Assembly: GCF_029360665.1 (NCBI RefSeq) | Contig: NZ_JARDUB010000003.1 | Location: 186,001-250,000, forward strand | Length of the DNA: 64,000 bases | Reading direction: 5' to 3' | From: Eudoraea chungangensis | Lineage (GTDB): Bacteria > Bacteroidota > Bacteroidia > Flavobacteriales > Flavobacteriaceae | In this document: one piece after another, positions 16,159 through 25,682 of the stretch | How the letters are laid out: the number at the start of each line of letters is the position of its first letter | How positions within the stretch are numbered: the first letter of the stretch is position 1 | Position numbers and translations under genes: made by a program | Notes under the pieces: generated by a model | Seen by the model: the letters and a program-made list of their open reading frames with translations, nothing else | The model's database searches: none | What the model was told of the DNA's origin: nothing

Positions 16159-18150
16159 ATGAAAAACCTAAAACTAACACCCCTACTAACATTTTGCGCT
16201 TTAATAATTTTTGTTGTTCCAAACTTCAATAAAGTTTTAGCCCAATCTTCTAATCTTACACTTGAACACTTTGACGTGGCAGTCAGTCTGAGTAGCCCGA
16301 GGATTAGTCCTGATGGAAAGAAAATATTACTTATCGTTAGAAAAGCTGACTTTGAAAAAAATGAATACATCAATACATTATGGATGGTTAATAAAAGTAC
16401 AAAAGAAGCTACGCCACTTACCTACAATAGACCTTCCGTAAATTTGCCAGAATGGTCTCAAAATGGCCAGCATATAACGTTCTTGGCTAAAGGGAACAAT
16501 GAGAAACGACAAATTTTTACGCTGCCAGTGCATGGGGGGGAAGCCCAACAGATAACGAATAGTAAAATGGGGGTCATTACCTACAAGTTGAGCCCAGATG
16601 GTCATTTATTTGCTTTTGTTCAAAAGGACTCTTTAGAAGAAAAAAAAGGAATTGAAAAGCACAACAAATCCTTCGAAGTTGGCAATGATTGGTATTTGGC
16701 GAAAGAGGCGGCAGTGGCATCGCACATTTGGATTTGTTCCAATGAAGGTAAAAATGAATATCAGTTAACATCAGGAGAAGTTGGATACAACAATTTTACT
16801 GGAAGCTTTAATTGGTCTTTTGATAGTAAAGAATTAGTTTATATCGAACAGCCCAAACCACATTCAGGTGCGTTTTTAAACAGTTCATTACAACTAATAA
16901 ATTTAGAATCTAAGAAAGCTATTACGCTAGACAAAGGTCCTGGCGTACCGACAAATCCCTCTTTTTCAAGAGATGGGTCTACTATTTTATATAGCAAATC
17001 CATGGGAAAAGAACCATTTTTTAATCCTCACGGACTATTTTCGGTTAGTGCTAATGGCGTTAAAAATGACAATATAATTCTCGATATCGATCGTGATATT
17101 TTCAGTCATCTCTCGTTTTCTGACCAGAGTTTCCTAGTCGGAGCTCCCGATAAAACTAAAGTAAGCTTATGGAAGGGGCAACTAGACGGCAATTATAAGA
17201 GTCTCAATACAAATGGAGTTATTCCATCACTTAACAATATGGATATAGGACAATCTGATGAAATTGTATTTATCGGTTCTACCTCAAGCGAAGCATCAGA
17301 ATTGTATTACATGAAAGATTATAGTAGCATTCCAGAAAAGATTACTTCATTTAATGATACTATTTCACAATTAAATTTAGGTAAAGTTAGTTCCGTAAAT
17401 TGGAAAGGTGAGGACGGCTTTTACGAAGATGGGGTAATCACCTATCCACCTGATTTTTCATCAAATAGAAAATACCCCTTGGTGTTATACATCCATGGAG
17501 GACCTATGGGCTCTTCGATAGAAAGCTTTAATTTCTTTGCTCAAGCTCTGGCCGCAAAGGGATGGATTGTTTTCCAGCCTAACTACAGAGGCAGTAACAA
17601 TCTGGGCAAAGCATATCAAAGTTCGGTTATTAACGATGCTGGTGAAGGACCAGGAAAAGATGTTATGGCGGGAGTTAAAGCGGTTAAGGAATTGGGTTTT
17701 ATTGATGAAAGTAAAATCGCCGTGTCTGGATGGTCTTATGGCGGCTTCATGACTGTTTGGCTTACCTCTCATTTTCAAGGATGGAAAGCAGCTGTTGCCG
17801 GAGCTGCTGTTACAGACTGGTTTGATTGGTATAATATGGCAGATTTGAATGTATGGTCTGGCTATGGTCTGGGTGGTTCACCATGGCTTAATGATAATGC
17901 TGAAAATTATCGCAGGCAATCACCAATAACCTATGCACACCAAATTAAAACCCCTACCTTGATTCTATCTAATACGTTGGATCAAAGAGTAACAGTTACG
18001 CAATCCTTTAAATTATTTCACAACTTAAAGGACAATGGCGTGGAAACAAAATTTATCGCCTATCCAATTCCAGGTCATTTTCCACAAGATCCGGTACATA
18101 GAAAAGATGTCTACAAGCAGTGGATATCATGGATAGCACATCATTTTTAA
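16159..18150 (+). CDS. S9 family (prolyl oligopeptidase-like) peptidase, exported
   Basis: The open frame reaches back to 15940, but the first 73 codons run through repeat D. The ATG at 16159 starts a signal peptide (MKNLKLTPLLTFCALIIFVV ... VLAQ), giving 663 residues. Residues ~30-400 are WD40/TolB-like propeller repeats (SPDGKKILLIV, LSPDGHLFAFV, FSRDGSTILYS). The C-terminal alpha/beta-hydrolase has LYIHGGP, nucleophile Ser526 in GWSYGGF, Asp608 in NTLDQRV and His640 in PGHFP. This is the dipeptidyl/acylaminoacyl peptidase type acting on small peptides in the periplasm. An imperfect hairpin follows the stop. Confidence 0.88.
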   Translation: MKNLKLTPLLTFCALIIFVVPNFNKVLAQSSNLTLEHFDVAVSLSSPRISPDGKKILLIVRKADFEKNEYINTLWMVNKSTKEATPLTYNRPSVNLPEWSQNGQHITFLAKGNNEKRQIFTLPVHGGEAQQITNSKMGVITYKLSPDGHLFAFVQKDSLEEKKGIEKHNKSFEVGNDWYLAKEAAVASHIWICSNEGKNEYQLTSGEVGYNNFTGSFNWSFDSKELVYIEQPKPHSGAFLNSSLQLINLESKKAITLDKGPGVPTNPSFSRDGSTILYSKSMGKEPFFNPHGLFSVSANGVKNDNIILDIDRDIFSHLSFSDQSFLVGAPDKTKVSLWKGQLDGNYKSLNTNGVIPSLNNMDIGQSDEIVFIGSTSSEASELYYMKDYSSIPEKITSFNDTISQLNLGKVSSVNWKGEDGFYEDGVITYPPDFSSNRKYPLVLYIHGGPMGSSIESFNFFAQALAAKGWIVFQPNYRGSNNLGKAYQSSVINDAGEGPGKDVMAGVKAVKELGFIDESKIAVSGWSYGGFMTVWLTSHFQGWKAAVAGAAVTDWFDWYNMADLNVWSGYGLGGSPWLNDNAENYRRQSPITYAHQIKTPTLILSNTLDQRVTVTQSFKLFHNLKDNGVETKFIAYPIPGHFPQDPVHRKDVYKQWISWIAHHF

Positions 18151-18194
18151 TAAAAAGACAATTTTTAAAACCATAAAACAGCTTCCCCTAAAAA

Positions 18195-18222
18195 AATAAA
18201 CGCCCTTAAAGAGGCATTTATT
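18195..18222 (+). terminator. Hairpin terminator after S9 peptidase gene
   Basis: AATAAACGCC (18195-18204) pairs with GGCATTTATT (18213-18222), with one mismatch, around an 8-base loop. The arm is followed by TC and no long T-run, so termination efficiency is uncertain. Confidence 0.5.
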
Positions 18223-18353
18223 CAAACCGTTGCGCTCCTTTAGACTAAACTCAAGTTAATTAATTGTTTTACCTTTCCATAAATCGAAATACCAACCAAA
18301 AACAAAAGATTAAATCCTTTAGAAAAATGCGTAATCCTAAATGCCTTAAAGAG

Positions 18354-19700
18354 ATGGTAATTATTACCAACAAGTCAAACTTTAAATACCCTTTAAAAAT
18401 GCTATCATTGTTCATCTTGATGCTTTATTCGACCTTAACTACAGCACAAATAAAAGATTATAGTGAAGTGGTCACTAAAAAAGCAGATAAGATTGAGCAG
18501 AAAGTCATCGATTGGCGACATGATATCCACCAAAATCCAGAATTGGGAAATCGTGAATTTCGCACAGCGGCCTTAATAGCCAAACATTTAGAATCAATTG
18601 GTATAGATGTACAAACAAAAGTAGGTGTGACAGGCGTTGTTGGAATTCTTAAAGGAGACCTGCCAGGTCCGGTTGTAGCACTTCGAGCAGACATGGATGC
18701 CCTGCCTGTTGAAGAAAAGAATGACTTAGCATTTGCCTCAAAGGTAAAAACCATGTACAATGGTAAAGAAACTTCTGTAATGCACGCCTGCGGACATGAT
18801 GGTCATGTGGCTATTTTAATGGGGGTTGCTGAAATACTTTCTGAGCTGAAAAGTGATTTAAAAGGAACCGTGAAATTCATTTTTCAACCCGCTGAAGAGG
18901 GTCCACCCAAAGGAGAAGAAGGCGGAGCCTATTTAATGGTAAAAGAGGGGGTGCTTGAAAATCCCAAAGTAGATGTCATTTTTGGACTACATATGGATGC
19001 TTTAACCGAAGTTGGACAAATCACCTATAAACCAGCTGGTATTATGGCAGGTGTCAACGATATGAAAATTACCGTTAAAGGAAAACCCGCACATGGTTCA
19101 TCTCCATGGTTTGGCATTGACCCTATAGCGGTTTCCGCCCAAATCATCACGAACCTGCAGACTATTGTAAGTCGTAATGTCGCATTGACGGACAATGCTG
19201 CGGTTGTAACCATAGGTGCCATCAATGGGGGAAATCGAAGCAATATCATTCCTGAACAGGTAGAAATGTTAGGTACAATCAGAACCTTGACTGACGCCGA
19301 TGAAGCTTTTGTACTAAGAAGAATAAGAGAAGTTGTGGAATTTACTGCAAAAGCTGCTGGAGCAAGTGTTACCCTAGAGCTTCCCTACTCTGTACGTTTT
19401 CCAGTAACCTACAACAATGAAAGTTTAACAAAAATGATGTTGCCCACTTTAGAAAAATCTGCCGGAAAGGATAATGTCTCTCTGATTCCTGCCATTACCG
19501 GTTCAGAGGATTTTTCATTCTTTGCTGAACAAGTGCCCGGATTGTATTTTTTCGTGGGTTCAACAACCAAAGGAGCAAATATGAAAACCATAGGGGATCA
19601 TCATACGCCACAATTTCTCATGGACGATAAATCGTTTAAGACAGGTGTCAAAGCAATGTGTAATTTGGTGTTTGATTATATGGAAAAAAATACGCAATAA
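18354..19700 (+). CDS. M20D family amidohydrolase, exported
   Basis: Possible starts in frame are 18264, 18327, 18354 and 18399. The 18354 start gives a basic n-region before LSLFILMLYSTLTTAQ and is chosen; that is 448 residues. The family motifs are HACGHDGH (metal-binding Cys and His), FQPAEEGPPKGEEGG (catalytic and metal Glu), FGLHMD and GSEDFSFFAEQVPGLYFF. The M20D group hydrolyses N-acyl or N-carbamoyl amino acids such as hippurate. The dimerisation lid domain is present (AHGSSPWFGIDP). Export distinguishes it from cytosolic relatives. Its neighbour is an exported S9 peptidase, so joint use of peptides is possible. Confidence 0.88.
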   Translation: MVIITNKSNFKYPLKMLSLFILMLYSTLTTAQIKDYSEVVTKKADKIEQKVIDWRHDIHQNPELGNREFRTAALIAKHLESIGIDVQTKVGVTGVVGILKGDLPGPVVALRADMDALPVEEKNDLAFASKVKTMYNGKETSVMHACGHDGHVAILMGVAEILSELKSDLKGTVKFIFQPAEEGPPKGEEGGAYLMVKEGVLENPKVDVIFGLHMDALTEVGQITYKPAGIMAGVNDMKITVKGKPAHGSSPWFGIDPIAVSAQIITNLQTIVSRNVALTDNAAVVTIGAINGGNRSNIIPEQVEMLGTIRTLTDADEAFVLRRIREVVEFTAKAAGASVTLELPYSVRFPVTYNNESLTKMMLPTLEKSAGKDNVSLIPAITGSEDFSFFAEQVPGLYFFVGSTTKGANMKTIGDHHTPQFLMDDKSFKTGVKAMCNLVFDYMEKNTQ

Positions 19701-20056
19701 AAGACAAGGCATTTATTCTAAAATAAAGAAGTAGTGAAAGTGCTCTTAACAAAGCGTAATAAGAAATTGAATAACGGGATTACAGCACTGAATAATTGTA
19801 ATTACGGCAGATTAGACTATCCTTCGACAAGCTAAGCACAAGCTAGAATCCCCTCGAAATTACTAAAGTCTGAGCCATACCGAAAACATGTGCTAATGTA
19901 ACCCGTGACTGATGGCTATACTAGAACTTTTTGTTCATTAAACAAAAATGATTATTCAGCTATTATTTTGATACCATTCAGTAAAAATTAGCCGTAAAGC
20001 CTCATTTTTATTGCATTATCATTTTTACTTCGTTTAAAATTAAAAACGATAAAAAA
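19701..20056. other. 356-bp gap, no gene; possible repeat trace
   Basis: No coding frame of interest was found. ATGGCTATA at 19912-19920, followed 10 bases later by TTGTTC, matches the start of repeat copy A (ATGGCTATA at 11016-11024) with spacing different by one base. This could be a decayed copy or chance. Confidence 0.3.
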
Positions 20057-20710
20057 ATGAATAAAGCATTTTTAAGCACGAAATTAACAGCGGTAATTGC
20101 AATAATTCTTTGTTGTGGTTTATATCTAACGGGGTATTTTCAAATCATCTTTGCTGCTTTAATAGTATTAATAGCAAGTGCTATAGAATACCGAAAAAAA
20201 CTTTTTAGCGCTTTGGGTTTTCAGCGTAAAAAAACAACTCTAAAAAGTCTTTTTATTCATGCCCCACTGATAGGTATTGCATTATTCTTATTCTACGGCT
20301 ATATAATGATACCAATTGTTACTTATCTTACAGGAAAACCTATGGATTTTTCTGTATTTGAACAATTTAAAGGCGACCTATCTGCAACGCTTAGTTTGTT
20401 ACTCTTTATTTGGATTTCAGCCGCATTTGGAGAGGAAATTGTATTCAGAGGGTATTTAATGAAACAGTTTACTAAGTTTTTTGGATCAGGTAAAATCAGC
20501 TTAGTAATTAATATTATTCTTTTTGGATTTCTCTTCGGCCTCATACATGCCTATCAAGGTATCAGTGGGCAGATTTTATCTGGTATCATAGGTATGCTTT
20601 TGGCTCTTATATTTCATATTAGAAAGAACGATTTATGGTTCAATATTGTTCTTCATGGTTGTTTTGACACTGTTGCAGTAGTATACATATACCATGGTTG
20701 GGCTTTATAA
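20057..20710 (+). CDS. CPBP family intramembrane glutamic endopeptidase
   Basis: 217 residues with about seven hydrophobic segments. The CPBP (Abi/CAAX-type) motifs are present: AAFGEEIVFRGYL with Glu126, Glu127 and Arg131, FGLIHA with His164, and NIVLHGCFDTV with His200. These residues form the active site of glutamate-dependent intramembrane proteases of the Rce1 type. Bacterial members have varied roles, including bacteriocin immunity and processing. It is a single gene with no bacteriocin-like partner seen nearby. Confidence 0.87.
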   Translation: MNKAFLSTKLTAVIAIILCCGLYLTGYFQIIFAALIVLIASAIEYRKKLFSALGFQRKKTTLKSLFIHAPLIGIALFLFYGYIMIPIVTYLTGKPMDFSVFEQFKGDLSATLSLLLFIWISAAFGEEIVFRGYLMKQFTKFFGSGKISLVINIILFGFLFGLIHAYQGISGQILSGIIGMLLALIFHIRKNDLWFNIVLHGCFDTVAVVYIYHGWAL

Positions 20711-20930
20711 TAAAAAACAAAGCCTATGTGTAACAATACATAAGAAAAGATATCGTGGTTTGGGACAGCTTTAAGATCTATGCTTATTTACAAAGTTTCC
20801 AATTATGAAACCTGGTATTTACAATAAAAATGATTAAAGCAAAACATTATATTAAGCTTAATATCAAACTGAAACGTAACGCTTATCACCTACCCTACGT
20901 TTCTTATACTGAACGTTGTGAAAAACAAAA

Positions 20931-20957
20931 AAAGTGATTTGCTTTACAAATCACTTT
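20931..20957 (-). terminator. Terminator of tRNA-Pro
   Basis: AAAGTGATTT (20931-20940) and AAATCACTTT (20948-20957) form a perfect 10-bp stem with a 7-base loop. Read on the minus strand, the stem is followed by a T-run, directly downstream of the tRNA. Confidence 0.8.
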
Positions 20958-20962
20958 TGGTT

Positions 20963-21039
<77 letters not shown>

Positions 21040-21194
21040 AAACGGATGCAAATATAAAACAATAGTTCAGAAATAATAGCGAAGCCTTTCATTAAAAATT
21101 AAGTTATCATTTTTCTGATAACCAGAGTGATTTTAATTTAATCTGCCATTAGGAAGCTATTTAAAATATGTATTCTTCCAGTTTTATAAGAAGA

Positions 21195-21641
21195 CTACCA
21201 TTCTTTAATCCAGACTAAATGCTTCCAGTTTTTGTATTCTTTTAATACCAAAATAATATTTGCCAGAAACAACCCTCCGGTTTGCATAAGTTCTTTCAGT
21301 TCGTCGCCCTCCAAAAACCAGTGAAAAAGGAATATATGTAAGGTAATTGGCAGTAAAAAAAGGGCGCCGATAAAGCTGCTTCCTTGCAAAAGTAGAAGTA
21401 GTCCAAAAAGTAACTCACAAATACCCAAAACTTGCCAAAAATAGCCTGTTTGTTTAGCTCCACTTATATAGAGAATTTTCTGAAGGGTATTTTCCTTTTC
21501 AGGTGCTGTAAACTTCTGGGCTTTTTCAACCACTTCCACAGGGCTAGGTAGGGGCTTACGAAACTTTTGTACGCCACCGTACAACATAAATCCGCCTAAA
21601 AAAAGGCGGATTAAAATATAAAATAGGACAGATGTTTTCAT
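21195..21641 (-). CDS. DoxX-like membrane protein of the heme locus
   Basis: The frame extends back to 21743, but those codons overlap the HmuY gene end. ATG at 21641 begins MKTSVLFYILIRLFLGGFML, a typical DoxX-like first helix, giving 148 residues. Four membrane helices are expected; GGVQKFRKPLPSP follows the first, and WQVLGICELLFGLLLLL forms the second. DoxX-like proteins are small four-helix membrane proteins of varied or unknown function. It starts 7 bases after the HmuY gene stop, so it is the third gene of a receptor-HmuY-DoxX operon. Confidence 0.8.
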   Translation of the reverse strand: MKTSVLFYILIRLFLGGFMLYGGVQKFRKPLPSPVEVVEKAQKFTAPEKENTLQKILYISGAKQTGYFWQVLGICELLFGLLLLLQGSSFIGALFLLPITLHIFLFHWFLEGDELKELMQTGGLFLANIILVLKEYKNWKHLVWIKEW

Positions 21642-21648
21642 AACTGTT

Positions 21649-22536
21649 TTATAATGAGGTTTCTCCTTGGTTTGGATTATAAACATAATTAAAGGTGTAC
21701 ACTCTGGATTCATCCATAAAAGCATCAGGTTGTGCCGGAGCATCCCGGTAATAACTCAATATTTCCACCTTAGCGTAATATCCATCGTGGGTGCGGATTA
21801 CCAATATTTTACCGGGAATGGGGGTCACGGTAAAAGTAGCCGGGTTGTAATTATACCATCCTTCATCACTGCCTTGAGGCACGGCAAAACTACCATCGGC
21901 ATCTTGAAGATAAGTGATTCCTGCAGCAGAAGTAAGATCGGAAAATATACCGTTCTCAATTGCTATTCCGGCATTTCCATTGCGTACTGGTTCTTCTGCT
22001 GTACCGGTAGCCACACCGCCATTTACAGCTATGGTAGTTCCCCTAAAAGCAATATCCCAGTCTGTTTCAGAATCTGTAACGGCCCCGGTTGCGAAACTAA
22101 ACTTGGTAAAAGGACCTCCTATGGGTTGGCCCTGTCCTCCGGTTTGTGGTGCTTCCAAATTCTGTACTGTATTAGCTACTAATTCGGATAATACCGTAAA
22201 ATTGGAGGGAGCTACCTTGGCAAAACCGTTGGCAACTACCTCTACTTCCCCCGAAGATCCTCCTTCTGGGACCGAGGTAATGATTTCCGTGCTACTGGCC
22301 GAAATAATGTTGGCCATGGTTCCTCCAAAACTTATGTCTATTGCAGAAGCCTCGGAAGGAAAATTACTTCCCGTAAGCGTAACCTGTGTTCCTACCATGC
22401 CTGTTTCCGGGTTAATAGAAGTGATATTAAACTCGGTAATGGTTTCACCAGAGTCATCACTACTACAGTTTATTAAACTTAAAGTGGCACATAAAATTCC
22501 TAAGATTCTAAGGGGTGTTTTTAAAATAGTTTTCAT
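21649..22536 (-). CDS. IPT/TIG-HmuY fusion heme-binding lipoprotein
   Basis: 295 residues. The lipobox ends at Cys24 (LSLINC) with the SSDDSGE export tail. Residues ~35-115 are an IPT/TIG immunoglobulin-like domain (ITSINPETGMVGTQVTLTGS, ...). Residues ~120-295 are HmuY-like: DWDIAFRGTTIAVNGG, GKILVIRTHDGYYAKVEILS and a terminal beta-strand FNYVY. HmuY of Porphyromonas is a surface lipoprotein that takes heme from host proteins and hands it to a TonB receptor. Here the receptor gene is 11 bases upstream. The heme-ligating residues cannot be fixed by eye. The extra IPT domain is likely a spacer or protein-binding part. Confidence 0.85.
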   Translation of the reverse strand: MKTILKTPLRILGILCATLSLINCSSDDSGETITEFNITSINPETGMVGTQVTLTGSNFPSEASAIDISFGGTMANIISASSTEIITSVPEGGSSGEVEVVANGFAKVAPSNFTVLSELVANTVQNLEAPQTGGQGQPIGGPFTKFSFATGAVTDSETDWDIAFRGTTIAVNGGVATGTAEEPVRNGNAGIAIENGIFSDLTSAAGITYLQDADGSFAVPQGSDEGWYNYNPATFTVTPIPGKILVIRTHDGYYAKVEILSYYRDAPAQPDAFMDESRVYTFNYVYNPNQGETSL

Positions 22537-22547
22537 TGTTATTAAGG

Positions 22548-24653
22548 TTAAAATTGAATATTAATTTTTGTGAATAATTGTATTCCAGGGTTTATTATTG
22601 TATTAGTATCTGCTGCTCCCAAAGGATTAGTACCTTGAAAGTTCAAAAGGTTATTGGCACCAATTTGTATCTGATAATGTTTAAAAAACGTTTTACCTAA
22701 AGCAAGGTTTACCAGTGCATAACCTTCTACAAAGGAGTTATCATAGGTATCCAATACGTCGTTTCCGTTGCTGTCTGTTAAACCAAACTTACTTCTGTAG
22801 GTAAGCCGTAAATTGGCATAACTATTCCATTTCGGAATTTCATAAAAGGCTTTAAAATTGACAGTATGCCTAGAGCGATTTTCTAAGCCAAAATAGTCTT
22901 CCCTTGTAATCCGGATAGTTTCAAATGTCTCGGGATCTCGGGCAAAAACTTCTCCATTATCAATGGCTTGTAGTTTATCTTTGTCATAGGCATACAATAG
23001 CTGATACCCTGCCGAAACATCCAGGTTGGGAAGGAGTTTATACTTTAAATCAAGTTCTATTCCTTGCGTATAAACTCTTTCCCGATTTATATAGCCAAAT
23101 ACATTCTGCCCATTGGTTTTGGCGGCAAGAATTCTGGTATCAATAAGGTTTCTAAAGTCATTTCTAAATAAATTTAACTCCGAGGATAGTTTATTTTGTC
23201 TGTAGACCAGTCCAAAATTGTAGCCCACAGAACTCTCTGCTTCTAGAGGCTCTCCAAGGTCTGAAAGTTCAACCTGAAGAGATGCAATTTCATCGTTGGC
23301 CTGAAGCCGTTGTATTCCGGCAAGTTCTACTTCTTTTCCAAAGACACTATACCCGCCACCGGCAACATTGGAAAAATCCAGATACAATTGCCTAAAATCC
23401 GGAGCTTTAAAGCCACTACCCACAGAAGCCTTTAAAGAAAACTGGGGATTAATATCGTATTTGGCGGAAACTTTTGGACTTAGCTGGGAATTGTAAACGC
23501 TATGATTGTCAAATCGAGCTCCTAGAATAAGATTTAACTTTTCTAATGGCTTAAAGTCGTACTGCGTAAAGAGGTATTGCGAATTAAAGCTTACCCTTTC
23601 TGCAAAAAGGGAGCGGTCTAAACTTTCAAAATTACTTCCTGCGCCAGCAGTGAGGGTGTTTTTTGGCTGAAAGGCGTAATTAAAGCGAATTTCTGGTCGT
23701 AACAACTGTTGATCGAAGTTGTTTTCTATAAATAATTCGTCATCAATAGGATCTGAAATACGTTCGTCGGTTTTGTAGTTGGTGTAATAAAATTCATATT
23801 GAAAGGAAGCCTTTTCGGAAGCCTGATGGTTAATTTGTATTTGGACATTAGCATCTTCCTCCTCGCTCATATCAGCATCTAGTTGAAACTCTTGTGTAAA
23901 GTATCTGCCACTAACAAAAGCGTCCAAAGCCTGTGTAATATCCAAATAAAGACGGGCATTTAAGGTATAGTTTTCGAAAGGATTAACCGTCTGTCCTGCT
24001 GTGGATGGTGTTAGGTCGTACCCATCCGTACTTAGGCGGTCAAAAAAAAGAGAATAGCCCACTTTATCAAGACGTTGCTCCAGACTTATATTCGTATTCT
24101 GGTTATTGAAGCTCGCAAATCGATGCGATATCTGTCCAGAAATTTTATCTGATGATGGTTTCTCGGTAATAATATTAATAACGCCACCGAGGGCCTCAGA
24201 ACCAAAAAGGCTTGAAGAAGGCCCTTTAACTATTTCCACTTGCTTAATATTTCCAACAGCGAGCCTACTTAGGTCTAAATTCCCTGAACTTCTGCCAACT
24301 ACCGGGACACCATCAATTAAAACAAGTACATAGTCAGATGAAATACCCTGTATTTGTACTCCTTCTCCTCCCCCAATGGTAGCATCAGGGGTCATAATTA
24401 TCCCCGTTTGTTCATTGAGTATCTCATCTAAACGGGTTACTCCGGTTTGCTGAATTTGCGTTTTGCTTATTAGAGTCACAGGCAAGGGTAGTGAAGATAA
24501 TTGTCTAAGTGTTCGCGTAGCGGTTACAACTACTTCGTCCAGATCTTGAGGCAGAATACTGTCATTTTCTTGCTCATAAGATTGCTGTGCAAAGGCCTGT
24601 TGCAAAAAAAATATTAAAAAATAATTTAAAATATTATTTTTATTTAGACTCAT
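22548..24653 (-). CDS. TonB-dependent outer-membrane receptor, heme/iron type
   Basis: 701 residues. A signal peptide (NYFLIFFLQQAFAQ) precedes a TonB-box-like DEVVVTATRT. The plug domain has LISKTQIQQTG, GGGEGVQIQGISSDYVLVLI, DGVPVVGR and VEIVKGPSSSLFGSEALGGV. A 22-strand barrel ends in aromatic FTKINIQF. There is no N-terminal CarboxypepD/SusC domain, so it is the BtuB/HmuR-like class. With HmuY directly downstream, heme is the likely substrate. The promoter region contains a 17-bp near-palindrome consistent with iron control. Confidence 0.9.
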   Translation of the reverse strand: MSLNKNNILNYFLIFFLQQAFAQQSYEQENDSILPQDLDEVVVTATRTLRQLSSLPLPVTLISKTQIQQTGVTRLDEILNEQTGIIMTPDATIGGGEGVQIQGISSDYVLVLIDGVPVVGRSSGNLDLSRLAVGNIKQVEIVKGPSSSLFGSEALGGVINIITEKPSSDKISGQISHRFASFNNQNTNISLEQRLDKVGYSLFFDRLSTDGYDLTPSTAGQTVNPFENYTLNARLYLDITQALDAFVSGRYFTQEFQLDADMSEEEDANVQIQINHQASEKASFQYEFYYTNYKTDERISDPIDDELFIENNFDQQLLRPEIRFNYAFQPKNTLTAGAGSNFESLDRSLFAERVSFNSQYLFTQYDFKPLEKLNLILGARFDNHSVYNSQLSPKVSAKYDINPQFSLKASVGSGFKAPDFRQLYLDFSNVAGGGYSVFGKEVELAGIQRLQANDEIASLQVELSDLGEPLEAESSVGYNFGLVYRQNKLSSELNLFRNDFRNLIDTRILAAKTNGQNVFGYINRERVYTQGIELDLKYKLLPNLDVSAGYQLLYAYDKDKLQAIDNGEVFARDPETFETIRITREDYFGLENRSRHTVNFKAFYEIPKWNSYANLRLTYRSKFGLTDSNGNDVLDTYDNSFVEGYALVNLALGKTFFKHYQIQIGANNLLNFQGTNPLGAADTNTIINPGIQLFTKINIQF

Positions 24654-24688
24654 TCTATATAAATTTGTCGCAAATATATAAGTTATTT

Positions 24689-24705
24689 TTATTCAGTCTA
24701 AATAA
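24689..24705. promoter_or_regulatory. Near-palindromic operator, probable iron (Fur-type) site
   Basis: TTATTCAGTCTAAATAA is symmetric around 24697 except for one base pair (C24694 against A24700). It sits in the ~100-base divergent promoter region of the TonB receptor and DUF6607 genes. The half AGTCTAAATAA recurs on the opposite strand in the first codons of the receptor gene (around 24643-24653). Assignment to Fur is inferred from the gene context, not from a match to a proven box. Confidence 0.5.
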
Positions 24706-24754
24706 TAATAAATAAATTTTAATTTTTTTTATTCCAATTACAAACACCTTTAAA

Positions 24755-25681
24755 ATGAAAACAAAAACGATTTTTTTTGCCCTCAGTATTCTTTTTACTA
24801 TTGGGACAAATGCACAAAACAAAAAAGAACTAGATAAAAAAGCGATCAAAGCTATGTGCGGTTGCTACGATGTTTCTTTTAAGTACACAGAAACTTTTGC
24901 GCCAGAAATAGACTATGAAAAAAAACTAGATTATACCGCCTCTGCCTTGGAATTGGCCCTACCCATTTTAGATGAGGAAAACAAGATTTCCATTCAACAT
25001 TTGTTGGTTGTAAACGATACCATGGTTATAAAACACTGGCGTCAAGACTGGGAATTCGAGAACCAAAACGTATTTACCTATGACAAGGACAACAATTGGA
25101 TATTTAAAACCTTACCTGAAGAACAGGTAGAAGGACAATGGACACAAAAGGTGTTCCAAGTAGATGACAGTCCTCGGTATTCTGGTTCGGCCACCTGGGT
25201 GCATGTTGACGGCAAAAGTTATTGGGAAAACAAAGCCTCTTCTCCTCTTCCTAGAAGAGAATACACCAAAAGAAAAGACTACAATGTAATGAAACGAGGA
25301 AACCGACAAGAAATAACATCCTACGGATGGTTACATGAACAAGACAATGATAAAATAATCCGCAAAGACGGGGAAAATGATGTTTTACTTGCACAGGAAA
25401 AAGGAATGAACATCTATACTAAAGTAGCTGATAAAAAATGTGCGCTTGCCGTGGAATGGTGGAAAGAGCATAACGAATTCTGGGCATTAGTTAGAGATTC
25501 TTGGTCTGAAGTGTACACTAGAGAAGGTGATCTCACCTTAGCGAAAAAAGTGGAAGAGAAACCTCTCTTTATGCATCTTGCTCCCCTAGAGATGAATAAT
25601 AGTGATAAGGCTAAAATTGATGTAGTACTAAATAAATTTGTGGAAGAGAAAGACCTTCCTCAGAAACTAGAAGGCAAATAA
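24755..25681 (+). CDS. DUF6607 family exported protein
   Basis: 308 residues with a signal peptide (TIFFALSILFTIGTNAQ). The mature part has DUF6607 features: MCGCYDVSFKYTETFAPE, HWRQDWEF, WTQKVFQVDDSPRYSGSATW and RREYTKRKDYNV. The family is found in Bacteroidota and Proteobacteria and its function is unknown. The presence of many Trp/Tyr residues suggests a lipocalin-like beta-barrel, which would suit binding of a hydrophobic ligand such as heme, but this is inference. It begins an operon divergent from the heme receptor. Confidence 0.8.
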   Translation: MKTKTIFFALSILFTIGTNAQNKKELDKKAIKAMCGCYDVSFKYTETFAPEIDYEKKLDYTASALELALPILDEENKISIQHLLVVNDTMVIKHWRQDWEFENQNVFTYDKDNNWIFKTLPEEQVEGQWTQKVFQVDDSPRYSGSATWVHVDGKSYWENKASSPLPRREYTKRKDYNVMKRGNRQEITSYGWLHEQDNDKIIRKDGENDVLLAQEKGMNIYTKVADKKCALAVEWWKEHNEFWALVRDSWSEVYTREGDLTLAKKVEEKPLFMHLAPLEMNNSDKAKIDVVLNKFVEEKDLPQKLEGK

Positions 25682-25682
25682 T

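Noticed and set aside
20057-20710. CAAX-type protease as part of a bacteriocin or immunity system
   Set aside because: No small leader-peptide gene, transporter or modification enzyme is adjacent.
21914-22564. 216-codon + strand frame opposite the HmuY gene
   Set aside because: Mirror of the IPT-HmuY gene; the minus-strand frame has lipobox and domain motifs.
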